A stretch of DNA of 64,000 bases from JBDTSW01 sp963782605 (GCA_963782605.1 CAWAKK010000002.1:1-64000); one strand, 5' to 3'. Shown: positions 36,342-45,609, counted from the first letter of the stretch. Notes: generated by a model from the letters alone, not told the origin. Numbers and translations: made by a program.

Positions 36342-37339
36342 TCTCGCGCCCCTTCGGCAGCGGCGATGCGTTCCTCCTCCGCCTGGGCGATGTGCAGTCG
36401 CTCCACGTGGAGCGCGAAGCCGGCGGCCGGGAGTGGGCGGCCGAATTGGCCCATGAGCTCGTCGTAGCGGCCACCGCCGCCCAGCACGTGCCCCACCGCC
36501 GGGTCGTAGACGTCCACGATCGCGCCCGTGTAGTAGCCGAGATCTCGAAGCAGCCCAAGATCGAGCGAGACGCGATCGGCCACTCCTCGCCCCTGCAGTG
36601 CCTCCAGCGTCGACGCGAGCCGGGCGCTCGCCCGCTCGACGGCGTCACCACCGAGCTCGTGGGCGGCCGCAAGCACCTCGGGGCCCCCGCGCAGGTTCGG
36701 CAGCCGCAAGAGCGTCTCGCGCTCGCGGGAGCCGAGCTTGAGCTGGTCGACGAGAGCCTCGAGCCCCACCAGGTCATGCGCGGCAAGCCGACCGGTGATC
36801 CGCTCACGCACCTCACCCGCCACGCCGAGCTCGTCGAGCAGCTGCCGGTAGAGCTCGGCGTCGCCGAGCCCGATCACGGCCCGGGTGAGCCCGGCGGCGT
36901 CAAGCGCCTCGCTCAAGATCTCGATCACCTCGGCGGTGCCCTCGCGGGTATCCCCGCCGATCAACTCCAAGCCGGCCTGCATGAACTCCCGCATCTGCCC
37001 GCGCTGGGGCCGGACCGCGCGGTAGGCGTTCCCGACGTAGAAGAGCCGGAACGGAGGGTCGCTCGCAGCAAAGCGGTTGGCCACCAGGCGGGCGATCGGG
37101 ATCGTCATGTCGGTGCGCATCGCGAGGAGCTCGCCGCGCTCATCGAAGAACCGGTAGGCCGCAGGAGCTCCGCGCTCGTCGCCGTGAGCGAGGACATCCG
37201 CGTATTCGAGCGTCGGGGTGGACACCTCCCCGTATCCGTAGCGCTGGAAGACCTCGCACAGAGCCGCCACCAGCGCTCGCAGCTCGCTCATCTCGTCGGG
37301 CAGAATGTCCCTGGTTCCAGGGGGAATCGGGTGCGTCAT
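36338..37339 (-). CDS. hisZ: ATP phosphoribosyltransferase regulatory subunit
   Basis: 333 aa, a histidyl-tRNA synthetase paralogue. It begins IPPGTRDILPDEMSELRALV, with AMRTDMTIPIARLVANRF, YVGNAYRAVRPQRGQMREFM and QAGLELIG (motif 2 region), DLGLLRDLGYYTGAIVDVYD and LGGGGRYDELMGQFGRPLPA. It lacks a C-terminal anticodon-binding domain, so it is HisZ rather than HisRS, as the adjacent short hisG also implies. It provides the histidine-feedback and activating subunit. Confidence 0.92.
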   Translation of the reverse strand: MTHPIPPGTRDILPDEMSELRALVAALCEVFQRYGYGEVSTPTLEYADVLAHGDERGAPAAYRFFDERGELLAMRTDMTIPIARLVANRFAASDPPFRLFYVGNAYRAVRPQRGQMREFMQAGLELIGGDTREGTAEVIEILSEALDAAGLTRAVIGLGDAELYRQLLDELGVAGEVRERITGRLAAHDLVGLEALVDQLKLGSRERETLLRLPNLRGGPEVLAAAHELGGDAVERASARLASTLEALQGRGVADRVSLDLGLLRDLGYYTGAIVDVYDPAVGHVLGGGGRYDELMGQFGRPLPAAGFALHVERLHIAQAEEERIAAAEGARE

Positions 37340-37393
37340 GGCCTCACGGCCTTTTGCGGCCGGATGCGGAGGGTAGGGATCGCCGAGAGCTCG

Positions 37394-38692
37394 CTACGCA
37401 GGGACGCGCTCAGTCGAAACGCGCTCGATCTGGGCCCCGAGATCGCGCAGGCGGAGGTCGATCCGCTCGTACCCGCGGTCGATCTGCGCGATGTTCCCGA
37501 TCTCCGACGTCCCCTCGGCGCACAGGGCCGCGATGAGCATGGCCATTCCCGCCCGGATGTCCGGGCTCTCGAGGCGCTCACCGTGAAGCCGGCTCGGACC
37601 GCTCACGATCGCCCGGTGGGGATCGCAGAGCGTGATCCGAGCGCCCATCGCGACGAGCTTGTCGACGAAGAACAAGCGGTTCTCGAACATCTTCTCGAAG
37701 ATGAGGATGGTGCCCCGCGCCTGCGTGGCCACGGCCAGGGCGATCGAAGTCAGATCCGCCGGAAACGCGGGCCAGGGACCATCGTCGATCTTCGGGATCG
37801 CGTCGCCGACATCGTCTTGGATCCGCAGCTCCTGCCCCGGGGCCACCAGTAGGTCCGCACCCTCGATCACCGTCTCGAGGCCAAGTCGGCGGAAGTGGCG
37901 GCGGACGCCGAGGAGGTCGTCGGGCTCGATCTCGCGGATGCGCAGATCCCCGCCGGTGACGGCTGCGAGCGCCATGAACGACGCCGCCTCGATGTGGTCT
38001 GGACAAACTCGGTGCGTCGCCCCACCGAGCGTCTCGCGGCCGTGCACCGTCATCACGTTGGAGCCGATGCCGTCGATGCTCGCGCCCATCTTCACCAAGA
38101 GCCGCGCCAGGTCCTGAACGTGCGGCTCGCAGGCCGCGTTGCCGATCGTCGTCGGCCCCGGGGTGAGCGCCGCCGCGAGCAGCGCGTTCTCAGTCGCCAT
38201 CACCGACGGCTCGTCCATGAAGATGCGGCAGGGGCGCAGGCCGGCGCCGGAATTGATCTCGATCCAGCGGTCGCCGGATACCTCGGCGCCCATGTCGATG
38301 AAGGCGTCGAGATGCGGATCGAGGCGGCGACGTCCGATCGTGTCGCCACCCGGCGGCGGCATGCGCGCCTCCCCAAAGCGCGCCAGCAGTGGCCCCGCCA
38401 GCAGGAAGGAGGCACGGATGCGAGCCGCCAGGGACTCGTCGAGGGCGGATTCCCCCACCTGATCCGCCTGCAGCGTCAGGTTGTGCCCGCTCCCCCACTC
38501 CGCCCGCACGCCCAGCCTTTCCAGCAGGGCTATCTGTGTCTCGACGTCGCGAATCCGCGGCACGTTCGAGAGCTGGATCTCCTCGGAGGTGAGTAGGCAG
38601 GCAGCGAGGATCGGAAGCGCGGCGTTCTTGTTGCCGGCCACGGTGATCTCGCCCTGCAGTGGGGCTCTGCCCTGGATGATGAACTTCTCCAT
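37394..38692 (-). CDS. murA: UDP-N-acetylglucosamine 1-carboxyvinyltransferase (Asp at the fosfomycin-target position)
   Basis: 432 aa from ATG 38692 (MEKFIIQGRAPLQGEITVAG), chosen over an ATG 42 bp upstream because family homology begins here and AGG precedes it. Lys22 (AGNKNAALPILA) and the catalytic Asp region AFPADLTSIALAVATQA are present. The loop that reads PGGCTIG in E. coli is PPGGDTIGRRRLDPH here, putting Asp117 (codon 38342-38344, GAC) where fosfomycin alkylates Cys115. Mycobacterial and chlamydial MurA carry the same swap and resist fosfomycin. MurA transfers enolpyruvate from PEP to UDP-GlcNAc, the first step of peptidoglycan synthesis. It stands at the head of the his operon. Confidence 0.94.
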   Translation of the reverse strand: MEKFIIQGRAPLQGEITVAGNKNAALPILAACLLTSEEIQLSNVPRIRDVETQIALLERLGVRAEWGSGHNLTLQADQVGESALDESLAARIRASFLLAGPLLARFGEARMPPPGGDTIGRRRLDPHLDAFIDMGAEVSGDRWIEINSGAGLRPCRIFMDEPSVMATENALLAAALTPGPTTIGNAACEPHVQDLARLLVKMGASIDGIGSNVMTVHGRETLGGATHRVCPDHIEAASFMALAAVTGGDLRIREIEPDDLLGVRRHFRRLGLETVIEGADLLVAPGQELRIQDDVGDAIPKIDDGPWPAFPADLTSIALAVATQARGTILIFEKMFENRLFFVDKLVAMGARITLCDPHRAIVSGPSRLHGERLESPDIRAGMAMLIAALCAEGTSEIGNIAQIDRGYERIDLRLRDLGAQIERVSTERVPA

Positions 38693-38784
38693 AAATACCT
38701 TTGCGGGCGGCTTCGCCGCCCTCACATGCTGCATTCGGGTCGAAGGCCCCTCACCAAATCAGTGGTTAGGGTAGTTGAGGATCT

Positions 38785-39363
38785 ATGCCTGAGCCGACGC
38801 GCGAAGACGCCTGGGAGCTGGTCTGCGAGTGGGTGCAGTCAGAGTCGCTGCGCAAGCACCTGCTCGGGGTCGAGGCGGGCATGGTTGCCTACGCGGGCAA
38901 GCTCGGCGGCGAGGAGGAGCGGTGGGCGATCACGGCCTTGGTCCACGACCTCGACTACGAGCGTTACCCGGACCTCGAGACCGGCCACCCTCGTTACGCG
39001 CTCAAGGAGCTCGCAGAGCAGGGGTATCCGCAGGACGTGATCGATGCCGTTGCCGGGCACGCCGAGTTCATGGGCGTCCCACGCGAGACGGACATGGCGA
39101 AGGCGCTCTACGCGGTCGACGAGCTCTCCGGATTCATCGCCGCGTGCGCGCTCGTCCGACCCACCGGGATTGAGGGCATGAAGCCGAAGTCGGTCAAAAA
39201 GAAGCTGAAGCAGCCGTCGTTCGCGGCAGGTGTAAACCGCGAGGAGGTCGCGCGCGGGGCGAAGGAGCTCGGGGTTGGGTTCGACGAACACGTCGCCTTC
39301 TTGATCGACGCCATGGCGCAGCGCGCGCCGGAGCTCGGCCTCGAGCCACGCGAAGCGGCATGA
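38785..39363 (+). CDS. HD-domain metal-dependent phosphohydrolase
   Basis: 192 aa. Candidate metal ligands are His24 (SLRKHLLGVEAGM) and the HD pair in AITALVHDLDYERYPDLE, with a further His in AVAGHAEFMGVP and Asp in YAVDELSGFIAACALVRP. The arrangement matches small HDIG-type hydrolases annotated as YfbR- or metal-dependent phosphohydrolases; the substrate is unknown. It is divergent from murA (about 90 bp between starts) and overlaps the next gene by 4 bp. Confidence 0.82.
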   Translation: MPEPTREDAWELVCEWVQSESLRKHLLGVEAGMVAYAGKLGGEEERWAITALVHDLDYERYPDLETGHPRYALKELAEQGYPQDVIDAVAGHAEFMGVPRETDMAKALYAVDELSGFIAACALVRPTGIEGMKPKSVKKKLKQPSFAAGVNREEVARGAKELGVGFDEHVAFLIDAMAQRAPELGLEPREAA

Positions 39364-40388
39364 AGGCCCGTTGGAAGGTGCTGCTCGGCCTTCTGGTCGT
39401 GCTCGCGGCGCTGCTCGCGCTGAACACGATGGTGCTGAACCAGCAGACAAAGGATGCCGAGGTAACCGTCGACGGCGCGGAGATCCTGAGCCTCCCGGGA
39501 GGCGAGGTCCAGGTGCTGGAGGAGCCCGCTCGGACCGACGAGCCAGGCGCCCCGATCGTGCTGATCCACTGCTACCTGTGCTCGATGCGGTGGTGGGACG
39601 AGCTCACCCCGCTGCTGGCCCGCGAGCATCGCGTCATCCGCATCGACCTGCTGGGCCACGGGGGCTCCGAGAAGCCATCCAGCGGATATGAGATCGAAGA
39701 CCAGGCGCAACTGGTCGCGGGCGCCCTCTCGGAGCTGGACGTTCAGGGAGCGGTCGTCGCGGGGCAGTCCATGGGCGCATCGGTCGCGGTCGCCCTGGCC
39801 GAGCAGTCGAGCCAGCTGGTCGACCGCGTGGTCGACATGTCGCTCGCGCCGGACAACGACTCGAGCGAGCTACCGTTCCTCGCGCGCCTCGGGTACGTGC
39901 CGGTGCTCGGGCAGGCGATGTACCGCCTCACCCCCGACTTCGCGATCCGGGACGGGTTCGATGATGCGTTCGCGCCCGGGTTCGAGGTGCCCGCCCGCTT
40001 CGAGGACGTGATCGTCTCCGACTTCCGGGCGATGACGTACACCGCCTTCAATGAGTATCCGGAGGCGCTCGAGGACTACCGCGACCGCGCGCCGCTCGAT
40101 GCGCGCATGCGCCAGGCGGCAGTGCCGCTCATGGTGATCCTCGGCGACGAGGACCAGGTGCTCGACCCGGAGGAGGCCGCCGCGGGCTTCGAGGACGTGC
40201 CCGGCGTGCGCATCAGCACCCTGAAGGGAGTGGGCCACACACCGCAGATCGAGGCACCGGAGGAAACGGCGGCGCTGATCGAGGAGTTCGCGGGGGATGC
40301 GGGGGACGAGTTCGCGGGGCGCCAAGGACGGCAGGGGCGAAAGACAGGCAATGAAGGCGACGACAGGAAGGGTGAGGGTTCGGGCTAG
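39360..40388 (+). CDS. Membrane-anchored alpha/beta hydrolase
   Basis: 342 aa. It has an N-terminal membrane segment (VLLGLLVVLAALLALNTMVL, 7-26), then an alpha/beta-hydrolase fold with oxyanion loop IVLIHCYLCSMRWWDEL, nucleophile Ser137 in VVAGQSMGASVAVALAEQS, acid Asp in MVILGDEDQVLDPEEA and His in LKGVGHTPQIEAPEETAAL. The usual HG oxyanion dipeptide is HC here. The last 30 residues are Gly/Arg/Lys-rich and disordered. The substrate is unknown; family members cleave esters, lactones or C-C bonds. ATGA overlap with the HD-domain gene suggests a two-gene operon. Confidence 0.85.
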   Translation: MKARWKVLLGLLVVLAALLALNTMVLNQQTKDAEVTVDGAEILSLPGGEVQVLEEPARTDEPGAPIVLIHCYLCSMRWWDELTPLLAREHRVIRIDLLGHGGSEKPSSGYEIEDQAQLVAGALSELDVQGAVVAGQSMGASVAVALAEQSSQLVDRVVDMSLAPDNDSSELPFLARLGYVPVLGQAMYRLTPDFAIRDGFDDAFAPGFEVPARFEDVIVSDFRAMTYTAFNEYPEALEDYRDRAPLDARMRQAAVPLMVILGDEDQVLDPEEAAAGFEDVPGVRISTLKGVGHTPQIEAPEETAALIEEFAGDAGDEFAGRQGRQGRKTGNEGDDRKGEGSG

Positions 40389-40391
40389 CCC

Positions 40392-40721
40392 CTACCGCCA
40401 GCGGCCGCCCGCCTGCGCCCACTCGCGCAGGTGCGCCACCGAGCAGAAGCCGTCGGGGATGCGGTGCTCGCCGCGGTGGCGGAAGAGCAGGACGCGGACG
40501 TCGGTCAGCGCCATGCCGCAGTGCGCGCACTCGGTGAGCTCATCGTCGAGCGCAGCGGGCTCGTCGTAAGCACCCGCGCCCCAGTGGGGGCCTTGAATCG
40601 CCCAGGGAACCACGTGCTCGAGACGACAGAAGACAGCGCGGCGCTCGCCGGCGGGCTCGAACGCGCGAAAGCCGTCGTCGGCCTCCACAGGCGTACCGCA
40701 CCAATCGCAAGAGTCGCTCAT
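40392..40721 (-). CDS. Small Cys-rich (putative zinc-binding) protein
   Basis: 109 aa with two paired-Cys knuckles: CDWCGTPVE plus FCRLEHVVPW in the first half, and CAHCGMALTDVRVLLF plus FCSVAHLREW in the second. The halves look like an internal duplication of a CxxC...FC-x3-H unit (treble-clef or MYM/TRASH-like zinc finger). It could bind zinc and mediate protein or nucleic-acid contacts. I do not know a named family. It is convergent with the hydrolase gene (3 bp apart) and divergent from the next dehydrogenase. Confidence 0.65.
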   Translation of the reverse strand: MSDSCDWCGTPVEADDGFRAFEPAGERRAVFCRLEHVVPWAIQGPHWGAGAYDEPAALDDELTECAHCGMALTDVRVLLFRHRGEHRIPDGFCSVAHLREWAQAGGRWR

Positions 40722-40745
40722 GCCTGTCTGGGGTAGCTACGGCCC

Positions 40746-41861
40746 ATGGCGCAGGTGAGAATAGTCGCGCTTGACGGTGATCAGACCGGTCAGGAGCTGC
40801 TCGAGCAGTCGCTGCGTGTGCTCGACCCGGACGTGCTTGGCCTCGACCTCGAGGTGGAACGGTTCGATCTTTCGCTCGAAGGCCGCCGGGAAACCAAGAA
40901 CGAGGTGGTCGAGAAGGCGGCTGCCGCCATGCGCGAAAGCGGCCTGGGGATCAAGGCCGCAACGATCACGCCCGAGGGCGCCGATGACGTAGGCAGCCCC
41001 AACCGGATCCTGCGCGAGGAGATCGACGGCAAGGTCATCGTTCGCACCGGTCGGCGGATCCCCGGCGTAACGCCCGTCGCGGGGGTGCACAACCCGATCG
41101 CGGTCTGCCGTATGGCAGTTGGCGATGCCTACGGCGCCGAGCAGTGGCGTGAGGACGTCGATGGCGACGAGCTCGCCCATCGAACCGAGACGATTCGCCG
41201 CTCGGACTGCCAGGCGGTGTCCGAGTTCGCCTTCCGGGAGGCGGAGCGCATCGGCGCGCGCGTCTACGGCGGGCCGAAGTGGACCGTATCCCCGATCTAC
41301 GAGGGGATGCTGAAGGAGGAGATGGATGCCGCGGCCGAGCGCCATCCGGACGTCACGTATGAGCCTGTGCTGATCGACGCCACCCTGGCCGGCCTCGTGA
41401 CCGGCGCCGCCAGCGAGTCGCTCGCGATCCCGTGCCTGAATCGCGACGGTGACCTGCTCTCTGACCTCGTCCTGCCCCTCTTCGGCTCGATCGCCGGCGC
41501 CGAGTCGGTCCTGCTGGGGCTGGATTCCGATCTCCGCACCACCGTCGCCATGGCCGAGGCGCCACATGGAACGGCACCGGCGCTCGAGGGCAAGGACTTA
41601 GCGAACCCGATGGCGATGATCCTCGCAACGGGGGCGCTCCTGCATTACGCCGGCGACGCGCTCGCGAACGCCGACGAGGTGGATTCCGAGACGGACAAGC
41701 AAGCCGAGCTGGCCTCCCGTGCCATCTACGAGTCCGTGCTCGAGACGACCGCGGCGGGCACGCGGACCCCTGATCTCGGCGGCCATGCCTCCACCACGGA
41801 GTTCACGGACGCCGTGATCGAGTTGATCAGGCGCAAGCTCGAGGTCTGGTCCTCGATGTAG
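40746..41861 (+). CDS. Isocitrate/isopropylmalate dehydrogenase-family protein
   Basis: 371 aa beta-decarboxylating dehydrogenase fold. Matches are IVALDGDQTGQELLEQSLRV at the N-terminus (normally GDGIGxE), ARVYGGPKWTVSPIYEGMLK (catalytic Lys region), VLIDATLAGLVTGAASESLA (metal-binding Asp), NRDGDLLSDLVLPLFGSIAG (second Asp cluster) and MAEAPHGTAPALEGKDLANP (NAD(P) motif HGTAP). The substrate-specifying S/T-x-x-x-R region is divergent (RTGRRIPGVTPVAGVHNPIA), so I cannot choose between isocitrate, isopropylmalate, tartrate or another malate analogue. It is followed by the branched-chain importer genes. Confidence 0.82.
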   Translation: MAQVRIVALDGDQTGQELLEQSLRVLDPDVLGLDLEVERFDLSLEGRRETKNEVVEKAAAAMRESGLGIKAATITPEGADDVGSPNRILREEIDGKVIVRTGRRIPGVTPVAGVHNPIAVCRMAVGDAYGAEQWREDVDGDELAHRTETIRRSDCQAVSEFAFREAERIGARVYGGPKWTVSPIYEGMLKEEMDAAAERHPDVTYEPVLIDATLAGLVTGAASESLAIPCLNRDGDLLSDLVLPLFGSIAGAESVLLGLDSDLRTTVAMAEAPHGTAPALEGKDLANPMAMILATGALLHYAGDALANADEVDSETDKQAELASRAIYESVLETTAAGTRTPDLGGHASTTEFTDAVIELIRRKLEVWSSM

Positions 41862-41915
41862 CCACAGGCCCCCTGGCGGCTTGGGGGACCCGAAAAGGAT
41901 AGGTTTGCGGCGGGT

Positions 41916-42929
41916 ATGGAGGCCGGACAGCTGACGGGCCCCGTTGCGGGCCGGACCACGAGCCTGCGGGCGTTCGCCCGCGAGCGCCCGGCTTGGGTCG
42001 CGGTCGGCGTGATGGTCGTGATCGCGATCGCCCTGATCGCGGCCGACGGCCTTCAGATCTTCGCCCAGCGCACCCTGAACGGGCTCGTCTCGGGCGCGTA
42101 CTTCGCGCTCGGGGCGATCGGGCTCACGCTCATCTACGGAATCCTCAAGCTCGTCAACTTCGCTCAGGGCGACTTCCTCACCTTCGGCGCCTACATCGCG
42201 TTCGCGTTCAACGTCTCGATCGGGATGCCGCTCTTCCTCGCGCTTCTGATCGCGGTGGTAGCGACGGCAGCGCTCGGGGTGGTGCTCGAGCTGATCCTGT
42301 TCAAGCCGCTGCGAAAGCGCAAGGCGGGTGTGCTTCAGCTCGTCTTGGTCACGATCGGCCTCGCGTTCGTGCTCCGCAACGTGATCCAGCTCTTCGCCGG
42401 CACCCAGCCGCGCGCGCTCGACGTGAACGTAACCGACTCGATCTCCTTCCTGGGGCTCACGATTGGGCGCACCGAGCTGATCGTGATCGTGGTCGGCGTC
42501 ACCGTCGTGGTCGCTGTCGCGGTGATGCTGCGGGCAACCTCGCTCGGGCGTCAGATGCGGGCTCTGGCGGACAACTTCGATCTTGCCGAGACGACCGGGA
42601 TCGACACGAACAGGGTCGTGATCCTGACCTGGGTCCTGGCGGCCGGCCTTGCGGGCCTCGCCGGCGTCCTCTACGTGGCGGCGGTGGGGCGGCTCTCCCC
42701 CAATACCGGGTTCTTCCTGTTGCTGCCGCTGTTCGCAGCGGTTGTGCTCGGCGGGATCGGCAACGCCTACGGTGCCCTCGCCGGCGGCCTCACGATCGGG
42801 CTCGCGCAGGAGTGGTCGACGATCCCGCTCCAGGATGACCAGTGGAAGGTCGCGGTCAGCTTCCTCGTTTTGATCACCGTCCTGATCGTGCGGCCCGAGG
42901 GGATCTTCGGGAAGGAGCGGACGCTGTGA
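41916..42929 (+). CDS. livH: Branched-chain amino acid-type ABC transporter, permease LivH
   Basis: 337 aa with about eight membrane segments. Typical LivH blocks are NGLVSGAYFALGAIGLTLIY, GILKLVNFAQGDFLTFGAYI, MRALADNFDLAETTGIDTNR (EAA loop contacting the ATPase) and LFAAVVLGGIGNAYGALAGG. It forms the heterodimeric pore with LivM. It is the first gene of a tight livHMGF cluster; the stop overlaps livM as TGATG. Confidence 0.94.
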   Translation: MEAGQLTGPVAGRTTSLRAFARERPAWVAVGVMVVIAIALIAADGLQIFAQRTLNGLVSGAYFALGAIGLTLIYGILKLVNFAQGDFLTFGAYIAFAFNVSIGMPLFLALLIAVVATAALGVVLELILFKPLRKRKAGVLQLVLVTIGLAFVLRNVIQLFAGTQPRALDVNVTDSISFLGLTIGRTELIVIVVGVTVVVAVAVMLRATSLGRQMRALADNFDLAETTGIDTNRVVILTWVLAAGLAGLAGVLYVAAVGRLSPNTGFFLLLPLFAAVVLGGIGNAYGALAGGLTIGLAQEWSTIPLQDDQWKVAVSFLVLITVLIVRPEGIFGKERTL

Positions 42930-43930
42930 TGGACCTGCCCGTTGCCGCCTCGCTCGACTTTTTGACCGCGACGAGCTTCTGGGTCAGCGTGCTCACGATC
43001 GCCGGCATCTACGGCATCTTCACGCTCGGCCTACAGCTCAACGTGGGCTACACGGGCGTGCTCAACTTCGGCCAGGCGGGATTCATGGCGCTCGGCGCCT
43101 ACTCCTCGGTGATCCTCGTCGTGGATCTCGACGTCCCGTTCCTGCTCGCGTTGCCGCTGGCGATCGTCTTCACGATGTTCGTCTCGCTTCTGATCGGCCT
43201 CTCCTCGCTGCGACTGCGTAGCGACTACTTCGCGATCGCGACGATCGCCTTCTCCGAGGTGATCCGCTACGTCGCGCAGAACGCGCGCGGGCTCACCGGC
43301 GGCAACCAGGGGACGATCTCGCTCGAGCTCGACAACGACAAGTTCTTCGTCGACCCCTTCTACCTCGAGGCGGACCCCTGGGTCACCGACAACCTCCTCT
43401 CCCCGCTCGGGCTCGACGGCCCCGACTGGCAGGGGCTGCCGCTGTTCTTGATCGTCTGGATCACCCTGCTCGTGCTCACCTTCGGGTTGCGCAGCCTGAT
43501 CCGCACTCCCTGGGGCCGGGTCCTGCGCGCGGTCCGCGAGGACGAGGACGCGGCCCGCGCGCTCGGCAAGAACGCGTTCTCCTACAAGCTGCAGTCACTG
43601 GCGATCGCCGCCGGCCTGGGGGCGCTCTCCGGGTGGTTCATCACCTTGCAGCTCGAGTCGGTCAGCCAGGAGACCTTCCAGCCGCTCTTCACCTTCATCG
43701 GATACGCGATCCTCGTGCTCGGTGGGCTTGCGAGCTTCCCCGGGGTGATCGCGGGCTCGATCATCATGTGGACCCTCTTGGAGGGGATGCGGTTCGCCGA
43801 GCTGCCGCTGAGCGATGACAAGATCGCTGCGCTTCGCTTCATCTTCGTCGGCCTGGTGCTGATCCTGCTGGTGGTGTTCAGGCCACAGGGAGTGTTCGGA
43901 AAGCGGGAGGAGATGGTGCTCGGTGAATGA
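42929..43930 (+). CDS. livM: Branched-chain amino acid-type ABC transporter, permease LivM
   Basis: 333 aa from ATG 42929 (a GTG directly before it is also in frame). About nine membrane segments; blocks include LGLQLNVGYTGVLNFGQAGF, MALGAYSSVILVVDLDVPFL, LRLRSDYFAIATIAFSEVIR, RVLRAVREDEDAARALGKNA (EAA loop) and LGGLASFPGVIAGSIIMWTL. It pairs with LivH. It overlaps livG by 8 bp. Confidence 0.94.
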   Translation: MDLPVAASLDFLTATSFWVSVLTIAGIYGIFTLGLQLNVGYTGVLNFGQAGFMALGAYSSVILVVDLDVPFLLALPLAIVFTMFVSLLIGLSSLRLRSDYFAIATIAFSEVIRYVAQNARGLTGGNQGTISLELDNDKFFVDPFYLEADPWVTDNLLSPLGLDGPDWQGLPLFLIVWITLLVLTFGLRSLIRTPWGRVLRAVREDEDAARALGKNAFSYKLQSLAIAAGLGALSGWFITLQLESVSQETFQPLFTFIGYAILVLGGLASFPGVIAGSIIMWTLLEGMRFAELPLSDDKIAALRFIFVGLVLILLVVFRPQGVFGKREEMVLGE

Positions 43931-44807
43931 GACCGCCACGGCCCCCGAGGCCGCAGCCCCGGACGCCAGCGGCGCCGCCGTCCTTTCGATCGAGGGCCTG
44001 CACAAGGACTTCGGCGGGATCAGGGCCGTAGACGGCGCCAGCTTCGACGTCCGCGACGGCTCGATCACCGCTTTGATCGGGCCCAACGGCGCCGGTAAGA
44101 CCACCCTCTTCAACCTGGTCACCGGCTTCTATCGCCCGGACTCGGGCGCGGTGACCTATCAGGGCGACTCGATCTTCGGCCGCTCTCCGAACTCGATCGC
44201 GAGGCGCGGGATGGTGCGGACCTTCCAGATCACGAAGGCGCTGGCGGCGATGCCGGTGATCGACAACATGCTGCTCGCGGCGCCCCATCAGCCGGGCGAG
44301 ACCCTTCCCGGCCTCATCAACGTGGTTGGGACGCGGCGCCGTGAGAGAGAGGTCGAGGAGAACGCCCGGGCGCTGCTCGAGACCTTCTCGCTCGACGCGA
44401 AGGCCGACGACTACGCGGGCACGCTCTCGGGCGGACAGCGAAAGCTGCTCGAGCTCGCGCGGGCGCTGATGACCGAGCCGCGGATGGTCCTCCTCGACGA
44501 GCCGATGGCCGGCATCAACCCCACCCTCGGCAGGCGCCTGCTCGAGCACATGGAGCGCCTGCGCACGGAGCAGGGGGTGACCTTCCTCTTCGTGGAGCAC
44601 GACATGGAGGTGGTGATGAACCACTCCGACCAGGTCGTGGTCATGGCCCTGGGGCAGGTCATCGCCCAGGGACCGCCGCACGAGGTGCGCGAGGACAAGA
44701 AGGTGATCGATGCCTATCTGGGCGGCGGTGGCGACGAGCCGCCCCAGGAGCCCTCCGCTCCAGGCAGCGACGAGCCGCGTCCCGAAGAGGAGCCTCGCCA
44801 TGGCTGA
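43923..44807 (+). CDS. livG: Branched-chain amino acid-type ABC transporter, ATPase LivG
   Basis: 294 aa from GTG 43923. Walker A LIGPNGAGKTTLFNLVTGFY, Q-loop RTFQITKALAAMPVIDNML, signature LSGGQRKLLELARALM, Walker B RMVLLDEPMAGINPTL and H-switch FVEHDMEVVMNHSD. The last 40 residues are Pro/Glu-rich and disordered. It energises the LivHM pore; overlaps livF by 8 bp. Confidence 0.95.
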   Translation: MNETATAPEAAAPDASGAAVLSIEGLHKDFGGIRAVDGASFDVRDGSITALIGPNGAGKTTLFNLVTGFYRPDSGAVTYQGDSIFGRSPNSIARRGMVRTFQITKALAAMPVIDNMLLAAPHQPGETLPGLINVVGTRRREREVEENARALLETFSLDAKADDYAGTLSGGQRKLLELARALMTEPRMVLLDEPMAGINPTLGRRLLEHMERLRTEQGVTFLFVEHDMEVVMNHSDQVVVMALGQVIAQGPPHEVREDKKVIDAYLGGGGDEPPQEPSAPGSDEPRPEEEPRHG

Positions 44808-45552
44808 GTCCACCACGGTGGTGCTTCAGGTCAGCGATCTCGTCGCCGGGTACACACCCGAGGTCGACATCCTGAACGGGGTCGACATCAAGGTCGGCGA
44901 GGGCGAGATCGTGACGATCGTGGGGCCGAACGGAGCCGGCAAGTCGACCCTGATGAAGTCGGTCTTCGGCCTCGTGTCCCCACGTGAGGGCAACGTAGAG
45001 CTTCGGGGCGAGGACATCACCGGGATCGCGCCGCACTCGGTCACCCGCAAGGGAGTCGCCTACGTGCCCCAGCTCGACAACGTCTTCCCGAGCCTCACGG
45101 TGGAGGAGAACCTCGAGCTCGGAGCCCTTGCCGGAGCGGACGACGCCGGCGAGCGCAAGGACCGGATCTACGAGCTGTTCCCGCGCTGCCACGAGCGTCG
45201 GCGCCAGGCGGCCGGCACGATGTCGGGCGGCGAGCGTCAGATGGTGGCGATGGGAAGGGCGCTCATGCCGGATCCGGAGATCCTGCTGCTCGACGAGCCC
45301 TCGGCCGGGCTCGCGCCCGCCTTCGTCGACGCGATCTTCGAGAAGGTCCTTGACGTGAACAAGGCGGGCGTCACGATCCTGATGGTCGAGCAGAACGCGC
45401 GGCGGGCGCTCGAGCTCTCCGACCGCGGCTACGTGCTCGACCTCGGTCAGAACCGCTTCCAGGGGCCGGGGCCCGAGCTGATTCGCGATCCCAAGGTCGC
45501 CGACCTCTACCTGGGCGGCGGCACCGGCCGGGTCGACGCCGCGACCACCTGA
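44800..45552 (+). CDS. livF: Branched-chain amino acid-type ABC transporter, ATPase LivF
   Basis: 250 aa. Walker A TIVGPNGAGKSTLMKSVFGL, Q-loop AYVPQLDNVFPSLTVEENLE, signature MSGGERQMVAMGRALM, Walker B EILLLDEPSAGLAPAF, H-switch replaced by Gln-Asn (MVEQNARRALELSDRGYVLD) as is usual for LivF. Last gene of the importer; the substrate-binding protein gene is convergent across a hairpin. Confidence 0.95.
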   Translation: MAESTTVVLQVSDLVAGYTPEVDILNGVDIKVGEGEIVTIVGPNGAGKSTLMKSVFGLVSPREGNVELRGEDITGIAPHSVTRKGVAYVPQLDNVFPSLTVEENLELGALAGADDAGERKDRIYELFPRCHERRRQAAGTMSGGERQMVAMGRALMPDPEILLLDEPSAGLAPAFVDAIFEKVLDVNKAGVTILMVEQNARRALELSDRGYVLDLGQNRFQGPGPELIRDPKVADLYLGGGTGRVDAATT

Positions 45553-45609
45553 GCCCCCGCGCGTCTTCGATCCACCCGCCGCGGGGCAGCGAAACGGCCG
45601 CCCGAGAAG

